This document shows, piece by piece, positions 26,752 to 37,361 of a stretch of 64,000 nt of DNA (the stretch's first letter is position 1; each line of letters begins with the position of its first letter). The position numbers and the translations under genes were made by a program. Origin of the DNA: CAWDXG01 sp963822115. Its GTDB lineage: Bacteria; Myxococcota_A; Polyangia; Polyangiales; Polyangiaceae. The notes below the pieces were generated by a model. It made no database searches. It saw nothing but the letters and a program-made list of their open reading frames with translations, and was not told where the DNA came from. Location of the stretch: the NCBI GenBank assembly GCA_963822115.1, contig CAWGGM010000015.1, positions 186,001 to 250,000 of the forward strand, read 5' to 3'.

Positions 26752-28278
26752 ATGAACAGCACTCTGGTCTCGCGCTGGCTGGAGCTGACGACGGCGGACA
26801 ACCAGCGCGTCGCAATCCACGACAACGTCGAGGAGGTGGGCTTCGCCGGGATCGGACAGCGCGCGGCGCGCGTGGCGGGAGCGCTCCGCGCTCGCGGTCT
26901 GTCCGGCAAGCGCGTGGCGATGCTGGTGACGCAGGGCTCGGGCTGGGTGGAGGCGTTCTTCGGCGGCGTGCTGGCGGACGCGACGCTGGTGCCGCTGAGC
27001 CACCTGCATCCCGAGGCCGAGCAGCGCTGGTTCGTCGAAACGTCGGAGGCGAGCGCCATCATTGTCTCGGAAGAGCTGTCCGCGCGCGTGGCGCCCTACG
27101 CCGGCAACCGCCCCGTGCTTTCGATCGAACAGCTGCGCATCCACGCCGAGCCGGCAGAGCCCGCGAACAGCAACGACGACGACACCGCACTCATCCTGTA
27201 CACCAGCGGTACGACGGGCAAGCCGAAGGGCGCGCTCATCACGCACGACAATCTCGCTGCCGCTGCGCGCATGCTGGCTTCCGCGTGGGAATGGTCCGCG
27301 GAGGATACGCTCCTGCACAGCCTGCCGCTCCACCACCTGCACGGCCTCGGCATCGCGCTCTTCACGTCGCTTCTGGCCGGCGGAAAGACACGCATGCTGG
27401 CGCGTTTCGACGCCGCGCGGCTCTGGGAAGCCATGGCGGACGCCACCGTGCTGATGGGCGTTCCCACCATGCACAAGAAGCTGCTCGACGCGCTCGACGC
27501 GGCCGATCCGGCGACCCGGAAGCGCTGGAAGGAAAACGCCGCACACCTGCGTCTGGTCACCAGCGGCTCCGCGGCGCTGCCCACGACCATTGGCGAACGC
27601 TGGCGGACACTGACCGGAAACTATCCGCTCGAGCGCTTCGGCATGACCGAGATCGGCGTCGGCATGAGCAACCCGGTCGACGGCGAACGCCGACCCGGCA
27701 GCTGTGGCCGCACGCTGCCCGGCATGGAGATCCGGATCGTGGACGAGGAGGGCGCCGAGGTGGCGCCGGGCGAGCCGGGCGAGATCTGGATCCGCGGGCC
27801 GGGCGTGTTCAAGGGCTACGACAAGAACGAGCAAGCCACGCGCGAGGCGTTTACCGACGGCTGGTTCCGAAGCGGCGATACAGCCACCTGGCTCGAGGGC
27901 GGCTACGCGAAAATACTTGGGCGCACCAGCGTCGACATCCTCAAGAGCGGCGGGTACAAGCTCAGTGCGCTCGAGATCGAGGAAGTGCTGCGCGAGCACG
28001 AGGCCGTCGCGGACGTGGCGGTGGTCGGGTTGCCCGACGAGACCTGGGGCGAAATTGCTGTTGCGGCAGTTATCCCCCGTCCTGGCCGGGCCCCGGAGGT
28101 CGAGGAGGCCCCGCTGCGCGCCTGGGCCAAGGAGCGCATCGCCGCCTACAAGGTGCCCAAGCGCGTCGTGATTTTCGATGAGCTTCCACGTAATCCGGTA
28201 GGCAAGGTCGTCAAACCGGAGCTGACTGGAATCGTGGCCGGGCGGCTCGGGATGCCACGCCCGGCGCCGTCGAAATAG
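26752..28278 (+). CDS. ACSF3/MatB-like acyl-CoA synthetase (malonyl/methylmalonyl type)
   Basis: A 508-residue adenylate-forming enzyme. The P-loop is LYTSGTTGKPKG (149-160), followed by LPLHHLHGLG, RFGMTEIGVG, GWFRSGDTA and GRTSVDILKSGGYKLSA; the catalytic lysine near the C-terminus lies in RNPVGKVVK. The stretches GMTEIG, VDILKSGGYKLSALEIE and LPDETWGE are closest in my memory to mitochondrial ACSF3 and bacterial MatB, which activate malonate or methylmalonate. Substrate assignment is therefore an inference from motif flavour. It would complement the malonate-semialdehyde route at 46-51 kb, but the genes are not linked. Confidence 0.8.
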   Translation: MNSTLVSRWLELTTADNQRVAIHDNVEEVGFAGIGQRAARVAGALRARGLSGKRVAMLVTQGSGWVEAFFGGVLADATLVPLSHLHPEAEQRWFVETSEASAIIVSEELSARVAPYAGNRPVLSIEQLRIHAEPAEPANSNDDDTALILYTSGTTGKPKGALITHDNLAAAARMLASAWEWSAEDTLLHSLPLHHLHGLGIALFTSLLAGGKTRMLARFDAARLWEAMADATVLMGVPTMHKKLLDALDAADPATRKRWKENAAHLRLVTSGSAALPTTIGERWRTLTGNYPLERFGMTEIGVGMSNPVDGERRPGSCGRTLPGMEIRIVDEEGAEVAPGEPGEIWIRGPGVFKGYDKNEQATREAFTDGWFRSGDTATWLEGGYAKILGRTSVDILKSGGYKLSALEIEEVLREHEAVADVAVVGLPDETWGEIAVAAVIPRPGRAPEVEEAPLRAWAKERIAAYKVPKRVVIFDELPRNPVGKVVKPELTGIVAGRLGMPRPAPSK

Positions 28279-28324
28279 CCCCGGTCATTTGACGTCGCGG
28301 CCGTCGGGGTACACTGCGTAGGCT

Positions 28325-30406
28325 ATGCGTGCGCCTGGGTCCGATCTTCGGGGGGTTGGAAGCGAGCCCGCGGAAGACGGAAGTCAGGGAGGGGACCACT
28401 CGGAGGGGGAAGTGCGGCCTGCCGACCGGGCCGGGTCGGACGGGGCGGCCAACCCCGTCCAGGACAAGGCCCACGCGAACCTGGCGGCCCTGCTGGAGAA
28501 CACGGACGACTACATCCTGTTCAGCGACACCACCGGCAGCCCGGTGTTCTTCAACTCGGCGTACGCCAACGTCGTGCGCTACATCCTGGGCGTCGAGATG
28601 CGGCCAGGCCTCAAGCCGCACGAGCTACTCGACGACCCCGAGGTGCGCGCCGCCTGGGATGGCTTCCACCGCCGCGTGCTGTCCGGTGAGCGCTTCACCG
28701 TGGAAATGGAGCAGCCGACCCCCGACGGGCTCCGCCAGTACGAGGTCCGCTACAACCCCGTGCTCGACAACGGCAAGATCATCGGGTTCTCCGAGTTTAC
28801 ACGAGATATTACGGACCGAAAGCGCTCCGAAGCCGCGCTGCGCGAGGCGCGGGACCGGTTGGAAGCGGAGGTCGCCGAACGCACCCGGGAGCTTCAGGCC
28901 AGCGAGTCGCGCTTCCGCGCTCTGACCGAGCGATCGGTGGACATCACGTTGATCGCCGACAGGAATGGGGTCTGCCGCTACGCCAGCCCCGCGGTGCAGC
29001 GCTTTGGCTACGACGAAGTGGGGCTTGTCGGTCGGGCCCCGGCCGAGTTGTGCCACCCCGACGACCTCGAGCGGTTGCTCGAAGCCTACCGGCAGGCTAC
29101 GGGCCAGCCAGGTCATCCCATGGCCTTGAAGAACATCCGGGCGCGAATGCCGGATGGCGGATACGTGGTCGTCGACGGGACCGTCACGGCGCATTTCGAC
29201 GTGCCCGGCATCGGCGGTCTGGTGCTCAATCTGCGTGACGTGACCGAACAGGTCCAGCTCGAGGCGCGACTGCGCCAGTCCGAGAAGATGGACGCCATCG
29301 GCCAGCTCGCGGGCGGCGTGGCCCACGACTACAATAACCAGCTGGCGGGCATCATGGCTGCGGCCGACCTGCTCGCCGCCCGGCTGGAGGACCCCGCGCT
29401 CCGCGGCTGGGCCGAGCAGATCTCGCAGGCTGCGCTCAGGTCCGCCGACCTGACCCGCAAACTGCTCGCGTTCGCGCGCAAGGGCCAGTACCGGAGCGAC
29501 GTTGTCGACGTAGCGGCGGTGCTCTCGGACGTAGCGGAGTTGCTCCGCCACAGCATCGACAAGCGTATCGACATCGAGCTCGACCTCGAGCCCGCAGCGC
29601 GATGCACGATGGGCGACGCTTCCCTGTTGCAGAATGCGTTCCTGAACCTCGCGCTGAATGCCCGGGACGCGATGCCGAGCGGCGGGAAGCTGCGTCTCGG
29701 GTTGCATCGCTGTTTCCTCGACGCCGAAGCTGTCAGCTCGGTCTCCCCCGACCTCCGGCCGGGCTACTATCTGTGCGCGCACGTGGTCGATGACGGGGTG
29801 GGGATGGACGAGGACACCCGCGCGCGTATGTTCGAGCCCTTTTTCACGACCAAGGGGCCTGGCAAGGGCACCGGCATGGGCCTGCCCAGCGTGTACGGCA
29901 CCGTGGGGAGTCACGGCGGCGCGATCTCCGTCCGGACCGCGCCCGGCGAGGGCACCCGCTTCGATGTCTATCTGCCGGAAACGCAGGCGCGAAGCCGGAA
30001 GGGAGTCATGATCCGTCCCACCGAGCCCGCCGGGCGTTCCATGAAGATCATGGTGGTGGACGACGAGCCGGCAGTCCGCACGGTGCTCGCACGTCTGGTC
30101 CAGGAGCTGGGGCACTCCGCGACGACCTGTTCCGACGGCATGGAGGCGGTCGAGCGATTCCGCGAGCTCGGCTCGGACGTCGACCTTGTGATCCTGGACA
30201 TGGTCATGCCCAGGCAGGACGGCCGCGAGACGTTCTACGCGCTGCGCGAGCTGGACCCGGCGGTGAACGTGCTGATCAGCTCGGGCTTCACCGTCGAGGG
30301 CGGCGCCCAGGAGCTCCTGGAGCAGGGGGCGGTGGGCTTTTTGCAGAAGCCGTTCGACCTCGGGCGACTCTCCGAAGCCCTTCGCGCCGCGACCGACGAG
30401 GGTTGA
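28325..30406 (+). CDS. Hybrid sensor histidine kinase (two PAS, HisKA, HATPase, receiver)
   Basis: 693 residues: a charged, low-complexity N-terminus of about 50 residues, PAS (about 55-165), a short coiled linker, a second PAS (about 195-320), HisKA with His334 (GGVAHDYNNQLAG), HATPase with DDGVGMD and GTGMGLPSVYG, and a receiver with VVDDEPA and phospho-acceptor Asp625 (LDMVMPRQDG). Soluble. Domain plan and sequence are close to the kinase at 22929-24869, suggesting a common ancestor. Convergent with the cytochrome/oxidase pair. Confidence 0.93.
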   Translation: MRAPGSDLRGVGSEPAEDGSQGGDHSEGEVRPADRAGSDGAANPVQDKAHANLAALLENTDDYILFSDTTGSPVFFNSAYANVVRYILGVEMRPGLKPHELLDDPEVRAAWDGFHRRVLSGERFTVEMEQPTPDGLRQYEVRYNPVLDNGKIIGFSEFTRDITDRKRSEAALREARDRLEAEVAERTRELQASESRFRALTERSVDITLIADRNGVCRYASPAVQRFGYDEVGLVGRAPAELCHPDDLERLLEAYRQATGQPGHPMALKNIRARMPDGGYVVVDGTVTAHFDVPGIGGLVLNLRDVTEQVQLEARLRQSEKMDAIGQLAGGVAHDYNNQLAGIMAAADLLAARLEDPALRGWAEQISQAALRSADLTRKLLAFARKGQYRSDVVDVAAVLSDVAELLRHSIDKRIDIELDLEPAARCTMGDASLLQNAFLNLALNARDAMPSGGKLRLGLHRCFLDAEAVSSVSPDLRPGYYLCAHVVDDGVGMDEDTRARMFEPFFTTKGPGKGTGMGLPSVYGTVGSHGGAISVRTAPGEGTRFDVYLPETQARSRKGVMIRPTEPAGRSMKIMVVDDEPAVRTVLARLVQELGHSATTCSDGMEAVERFRELGSDVDLVILDMVMPRQDGRETFYALRELDPAVNVLISSGFTVEGGAQELLEQGAVGFLQKPFDLGRLSEALRAATDEG

Positions 30407-30479
30407 ACCAGCGTTTGCCGCGGCCGCGTACGACTCCCGTCGGCGATCGGGCCTTGGGTCCAGTCTGGAGCGTCGCGCT

Positions 30480-31163
30480 CTAGCGCGTGCGGCTCGCGCC
30501 GGAGTTGATATCGGGCTGGCGCGGTGGAGTGGGCAGAGGCGCAGGCCGCGGCGCCGGAGTGGGCCGCGGTGCCGGAGTGGGCCGCGGCGCCGGAGTGGGC
30601 CGCGGCGCCGGCTTGGGCCGTGGCGCCGCGGTGGGTCTCGGCGCCGGCTTGGGCCGCGGCGAGGGGCCGCTGGTCAGGACCGGGTTCGGCGTCTCGGCGG
30701 GAGTGGCCTCGGGCGGCATGCTGGAAAGGCTCGCGTTGTCCGGCGGACGCGACTTCCACGCTGTTGTCGTGTGGCACTTCTCGCACGTGGTCGAGAAGTG
30801 CTCGGCCACGTGGCGGGGAGCTCTCTCGTAGTCGGCCCGGTGGCAGCCGTAGCAGGCGGTCGGTGTGCCGAGGAACACGCGCGGCTGCCCCTTGTGGCAG
30901 TAGAAGCATTGGGCCTTCGTGTGAGCGCCGGTGAGGGGCCAGCGGTGCTGGAGCCGCGTCGGCCTCCAGCCGTCCTGGGTATGGCAGGTGGCGCAGGTTT
31001 CCGGCTTCTTGCCTGCATGGTTCCGCGCGGACGCGAACTCCGCCGCGTGGCACGTGGCGCACTCGCCGGCGCTTCCCGTCGTGGGGGCGGGCTCTACGCC
31101 GAAGCTCGAGCTGTCGCACGCGCAGGCGAGCAGCGACAGCATCAGCACCGCCAGACGTTTCAT
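30480..31163 (-). CDS. Pentaheme c-type cytochrome lipoprotein
   Basis: 227 residues. The signal peptide contains two possible lipobox Cys (LLACAC). Five CxxCH heme-binding motifs lie at residues 35-39, 57-61, 86-90, 104-108 and 127-131, with extra His (49, 73, 81, 118, 122) that could serve as distal ligands. The last 60 residues are a PRPTPA repeat tail, likely a cell-wall-spanning or surface spacer. ATG at 31163, one base after the true stop of the NADPH oxidase; in the sequence as given a frame break fuses the two reading frames. A role in electron transfer with the oxidase is suggested by this tight pairing only. Confidence 0.85.
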   Translation of the reverse strand: MKRLAVLMLSLLACACDSSSFGVEPAPTTGSAGECATCHAAEFASARNHAGKKPETCATCHTQDGWRPTRLQHRWPLTGAHTKAQCFYCHKGQPRVFLGTPTACYGCHRADYERAPRHVAEHFSTTCEKCHTTTAWKSRPPDNASLSSMPPEATPAETPNPVLTSGPSPRPKPAPRPTAAPRPKPAPRPTPAPRPTPAPRPTPAPRPAPLPTPPRQPDINSGASRTR

Positions 31164-31164
31164 C

Positions 31165-33149
31165 TCAGAACCGCTCCTCGCGGAACGACATGCCGAGCCG
31201 CTCGCAGATGGGACGGAGCTTCGTCGCCAGTCCCGGTGGTCCGCAGAAGAAACGTCGATCTCCTGATCCGGGTGCATGCGGCAGACCTCGCCCAGCATGG
31301 CTTCCCAGTCGGGCGGACCGGCGTGCGTGTGGGTGCGGAGCCCTGTGATGAGGTCGCTGCGTCCCCACGCGCGCATGACCTCGCGCGCCACCTCCAGGCC
31401 CATCGCGGTTGCGCCTGTGCGCGCTCCGGTCATGCACAGATGGATGTCCAGCAGGCCCCTCAGGTCGATCTTCTCGAGCTCGGCGAGCAGGCTGCCGAAC
31501 CACTCGAACGAATACTGGTCGCGGTTCAGCCAGAAGAAGTGCACCTTTGCCAGGTTCGAGGGTCGATTGCCGTAGCCGTAGGCGCGCAGCACGATGCTCT
31601 CGAGCACGCTGGCGAACGGCGTCACGCCGATGCCCGCGCCGATCAGCACGGCGTAGCGCGACTGGAAGATATGCGCGCTCGGCGAACCGTACGGGCCGTC
31701 CACGTACGCCTCGAGACCCGGCGCATCGGGCCACTGTTCGACATGCTGGCGCAGCGCCGCCGTCCAGTTGCCGAGCGAGCGCACGTGGAAGGTGAGGTTC
31801 TGCCGCTCCGGTGCGCTCGAGATCGTGAAGGGGTGCCACTCGTGCCTGGCGATGGCGGGGATGCGCAGGAAGGCGTAGTCGCCCGGGCCGAAGTCGAAGC
31901 CGGGCGGGCGCGCGACTTCCAGCCGCGTCACGCCCGAACGCAGCGGCCGGCTGCCCACGACCGCATTCGGTGGGCCGCGGCGCGACAGCCGGATGGCCTG
32001 CTCGACGACAAGACCCAGCAGGGGCACCCCGGCAAACAGCGCAAACGACGGCGCGTGCACGATCGCCAGCACGAACCACGCGATCCACAGCAGATGCGTC
32101 GTGGCGAACAGCTCGAAGCGCTGGCTCCTGCGGATGAACGACAGCGAGCACACCCACATCACCGCGAACACGGCGATCAGCGCGCCGCCCGTCACGAAGC
32201 GCTCGCTGACCAGGAAGTCCGCGGCGGACGAGGCGACGTGACCCATGGCGAACGCCGCGATGAAGGCCGCCGCGTGGAACAGCGCCAAAAAGAACAGCGA
32301 GTGACCGACGATGCGGTGGAAGTCGACGGACTCGTCGACGGGCAGCACGCGGCCGAGCCAGGTGGAGCGGATCCAGGTCGACAGCCGCCGCATCATCGGA
32401 AACAGAATCAGCGCGCCGGAGAAGTCGAGGCATCTTCCCGCGGCGCGGCCGGCTTGCATCAGCGGGTTTTCCGTCACGAACGCGCCGCCCAGGATCATGC
32501 TCGCGGCAAAGATGCCGATGTTTGCCAGTGCGAACAGGCCCGCGATCAGCCACAGCGCTGGGCCGCGCTCGAACACACCCGCGGCCGGGAGCTTCCTGCC
32601 GGCGGCGCGCTCGTCCAGCAGCACCAGGAGCTCCTCGTTCGGAGCGATCCAGATGGCCTCGTTGCGCGTCATCTTGCGCAGCAGCTCGGGCCGCGTCATC
32701 ACCGCGGCGACGAACTCGTCGAACGAGATGCGTCCGTCGCGATTCCTGTCCACCGCCGACATCAGCGCGCGCGTCAGGTACTCGGGCGGCTGCGACAGCT
32801 TCTCGGCGATCTCGCTCTCGGCCAGGCTCATCGAGATCATCCTGAGCAGCTCCTGCCGATCGAGGCTGCCGTCGCCGTCGTGGTCGTGCAGGCGGAAGGC
32901 GAACCAGAGCTTCTCCCGATCCGTGCCCAGGACCAGCGCCCGCACGCCGGCCAGGAACTCGTCGCGCGTGATGACGCCGTTGCCGTCCAGGTCGAACAGC
33001 CGGAGCATGCGCCCGGCGAGGTAGTCGCTCTTCAGACCGAGGGCCCGCTTCAAGTCCGCGAAGTCGATGACGCCATCCGCGCCGGCGTGCCGGGCGAAGG
33101 CCCGGTCGAGAACGTCGAGCAGCTCCTGGTCGAGATAGGAGGGATTCAA
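31165..33149 (-). CDS. EF-hand NADPH oxidase (NOX5-like), one frame break
   Basis: A calcium-regulated-type NADPH oxidase: it would move electrons from NADPH through FAD and two hemes across the membrane to O2, making superoxide. EF-hand loops start at Asp53 (DLDGNG), Asp89 (DHDGDG) and Asp134 (DRNRDG). About six transmembrane helices follow. Heme ligands His278/His292 (14 apart) and His352/His365 (13 apart) match NOX spacing. HPFTISSAPE (439 on) binds FAD; DGPYGSP, GAGIGVTPFAS and FEWF mark the NADPH lobe. The expected end FFCGPPG lies in another frame from about 31252, so one base appears missing. Restored length is 661 residues, with TGA at 31165-31167. As read literally the frame runs on into the cytochrome gene. 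Confidence 0.92.
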
Positions 33150-33261
33150 GGACGATCCATCTCCACCTGGGGACGCCGAGCCTTCATTTTTGCAGTGGAT
33201 TGTGGCGCATGGGCCGGATCAGGAGCGGTCCGGGGGCCGATCCGGTCTATTGTCGTCGGTC

Positions 33262-34735
<1,474 letters not shown>

Positions 34736-34743
<8 letters not shown>

Positions 34744-36010
34744 GCGATTGGTCGACCGCGCGTTCGCCGAGGTCGACGCCGCGCGCGACGAGCTGGTGGA
34801 TTTCTGCGCGCGGCTGGTGCGCGTGCCGAGCGTGAACCCTCCGGGGGAGGGCTACCGCGAGTGCGCCGAGGTGCTCGGCGCGGAGCTTCAGCGTTTCGGT
34901 TTCGAGGTCGGCTACCACGAGGCCGAGGGGCGTCCCGAGCACACCGCGCAGCATCCGCGCGTCAACGTCCTGGGCCGGCTGCGCGGCGAGCGCGAGCGGC
35001 CGCGCGTGCACCTGAACGGCCATCTCGACGTGGTACCGCCCGGCGAGGGCTGGAGCGTCGATCCGTTTGCGGCCGTGCTGCGTGATGGAAAGCTCTTCGG
35101 ACGCGGCACGGCGGACATGAAGGGCGGCATCGCCGCCGCCGTGTACGCCGTGGAAGCGCTCAGGCGCGCCGGAGCGACGTTCGGCGGCAGCATCGACGTG
35201 AGCGGCACCGTCGACGAGGAGAGCGGCGGCGAGGCGGGCGTGGCGTGGCTGTGCGAGCAGGGGCTCGTGTCCAGCGACAACACCGACTACGCGATCATCC
35301 CCGAGCCCTTGAACCCGGACCGGGTGTGCATCGGTCACCGCGGTGTGTACTGGTTCCGCGTCGTGGCGCGCGGCCGCATCGCGCACGGCAGCATGCCGTT
35401 CATCGGCTCGAGCGCCATCGAGCACCTCGCGCATGTCGTCGAGCGCGTGCGCGCGGAGCTGGTTCCGTCCTTGCGCGGGCGCAGCACGGCGATGCCCGTC
35501 GTGCCGCCGGGCGCGCGCCGCGCGACGATCAACGTCAACAGCATCCAGGGTGGCCAGGCCGGACAGTGGCCGCAGACGCCGTGTGTGGCGGACCGCGCCG
35601 AGGCGATTTTCGATCGGCGCTTCCTGTTGGAAGAGGGCTTCGAGCAGGCCAGGCGCGAGATCGTCCAGCTGCTCGAACGCGCCCATAGCGAGAGCCCCGA
35701 GCGCCGCTACGAGCTCGAGGATCTGCTGGTCGTGCACCCGGTGCAGACGCCAGCGGGCTCGCCGCTCGTCAGCGCGCTCGACGGCGCCGTGCAGAGCGTG
35801 CTTGGCCGGGCCGCCGAGCAGATCGCCAGCCCCGGCACCTACGACCAGAAGCACTTCGCGCGTCTCGGCGGCATCGAGCACACCGTGGCCTACGGCCCCG
35901 GCATCCTCGAGCTCGCCCACCAGGCGGACGAGTACGTCGCGGTCGACGATCTGGTCGCCTCGACCAAGGTGCTGGCCGCGGCGCTTTCGGATCTGCTCGA
36001 CGCGCGCTGA
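34736..36010 (+). CDS. M20 family metallopeptidase/deacylase
   Basis: 424 residues, ArgE/DapE-like. The two-zinc site motifs are visible: LNGHLDVVPPGEGW (His, Asp), GRGTADMKGG (bridging Asp) and the catalytic VDEESGGEAG (Glu-Glu), with a dimerisation domain around RGRIAHGSMPF and a C-terminal His in YGPGILELAHQADEY. Such enzymes hydrolyse amide bonds of N-acyl or N-carbamoyl amino acids. Its ATG overlaps the transporter stop (ATGCCTGA), so it most likely acts on whatever that transporter imports, for example an N-carbamoyl compound (inference). Confidence 0.9.
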
Positions 36011-36019
36011 GACGCGGAA

Positions 36020-36371
36020 GTGCCGACGCCAGCGGCCCCCGACGCGAGCACCGGCGGAGGCGCGCCGCAGCTGGCCGGCGGCGCGATGCCGGCGGGCGCG
36101 ATGCAGCTGCAGCCCGCGGGCGCGCCCTTGTCGCGGGACCATCTGGCATAACTGGTACGACCACGGCACCCGCTACGGCTGGGAGAGCCGGGGCAACCCA
36201 GGGTACGGGCTGTTCGAGGGCGTCGGCGCTGTCGACCGCGGCAATGGCTACGTCGATGTCACGTCCGGGGAGGGCTCGGAGTTCGATCACAGGAAGGCAT
36301 GGAACTAGTCCTGGTGGCTCGCCGAGCCTTCGGCCTACGAGTACACCCGGCCTGACATGGATAGCTGGTAG
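36020..36371 (+). pseudogene. Broken small gene with frame switch and in-frame amber
   Basis: A GTG at 36020 opens a Pro/Ala/Gly-rich frame that stops at a TAA near 36150. Around 36138 a second frame takes over and reads GTIWHNWYDHGTRYGW, then NPGYGLFEGVGAVDRGNG, ending at TAG 36306-36308. Past that stop the same frame continues sensibly (WWLAEPSAYEYTRPDMDSW) to TAG 36369-36371. The aromatic-rich, coherent reading suggests one former protein of about 115 residues with one indel and one nonsense change, or sequence errors. Not recognised. Confidence 0.4.
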
Positions 36372-36382
36372 GGGAAACGAAG

Positions 36383-36974
36383 ATGAAGCACACCTCCAAG
36401 GTGCGTGTGCGCCGCGCGCGCCTCGGCGCCATGCTGATCGGAGTTCTGGTTCTGGGCGCCGGGCTTTCCGGCGCGTGTAGCTCGTCGTCGGCGGCGCCGC
36501 GAAAGGACGCGGGGTGCGTGGACGCCGGCAACGGCTGGTGCATGGCGCCGTGTCCGCGGAGCGTGGCGGACTACTGTGGCGCAGCGTCGGGCTGCCCCAT
36601 CGAACTGGCCCGCGGATCAGCGCACGTTCTGTTAGTGTATCCGCCGGCCTACGGTGCCAACATCTCCGACAGGGTTGCGGACACCTGCGGCGCCGTACCG
36701 TATGTTCGAGCAAGGCACCGTGGACGGTGGCAGCGACTACTACTATAGCGCGACTACGGGGAAGCTCGTCGCGATCGTGGTCTACCGCGAATCGCAACCC
36801 ACCTGCCTCGCAGGTCCCTCCGGCTTCGTCGTCCCGCGCTGCGACTCCCACGATCTCGCATGTCCCGACGCAGGACCGCCGCCGGGGTACGGCGGCTCGG
36901 CTGGTTACGGCGGCGCGCCGGGCAGCGACGCGGGGGGCATGTCCGGCAGCGGCGGCACGGACGCCGGGCCCTGA
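36383..36974 (+). CDS. Small lipoprotein, one frame break
   Basis: ATG at 36383. A lipoprotein signal (lipobox LSGAC) and a Ser/Ala linker, then Cys-bearing blocks (GCVDAGNGWCMAPCPRS, YCGAASGCPIELA). As written the frame ends at 36748. From about 36695 another frame continues naturally (YRMFEQGTVDGGSDYYYS, FVVPRCDSHDLACPDAGP) and ends in a Gly/Ser/Ala tail at 36974. One surplus base near 36695 explains it. The Gly-rich end beside DAGP is typical of surface lipoproteins here. Function unknown. Confidence 0.6.
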
Positions 36975-37361
36975 ACCGGACCTGATCGCGGCATCGAGCA
37001 GCTCTACCGGCGTCGAGGCCAGCGCCCTGGCCCGCGGCCCGCTGCCGGCCGCCACTTCACGCGCCGAACCCGGCCAGGTTCGCGTCCAGGGTTGCCAGCT
37101 CGATGAGACAATTGTCGAGAGCGCTCGGACTATTCGCGTCCGCTCGACGTGGCCCGGGCCACAGGCGGCTCGACGCCATGGGGGCGGTATCGCGAATCCT
37201 GTGCGCCAGGGTCTCGCGTCCCCGCATCTGGTCGGCGGAATCTGCGCGAGACCGCGCCTGCTGCTTCCCCGCGGTCGACTTGCCACGCGGGAGGGCAACG
37301 TTGGAACGGTCGGTGCACGGAGGCAGTCGACTGGAAACCCCCGAACGGAAGTACGGAAGCG
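36975..37361. other. 387-bp intergenic stretch with enoyl-CoA hydratase-like relic
   Basis: No convincing gene. At 37055-37089 a 34-base segment is 33/34 identical to the 3' end, including the stop, of the minus-strand enoyl-CoA hydratase gene at 43855-43889, and read on the minus strand it ends LDANLAGFGA. Sequence further inside does not match, so this may be the tail of a lost paralogue or a recombination scar. The remainder shows no signal I can name beyond the presumed promoter of the cytochrome gene. Confidence 0.4.

Noticed and set aside
28279..28324. Promoter for the third hybrid kinase (TTGACG motif)
   Set aside because: The matching -10 hexamer (CACTGC) does not resemble the consensus, so the match is likely chance.
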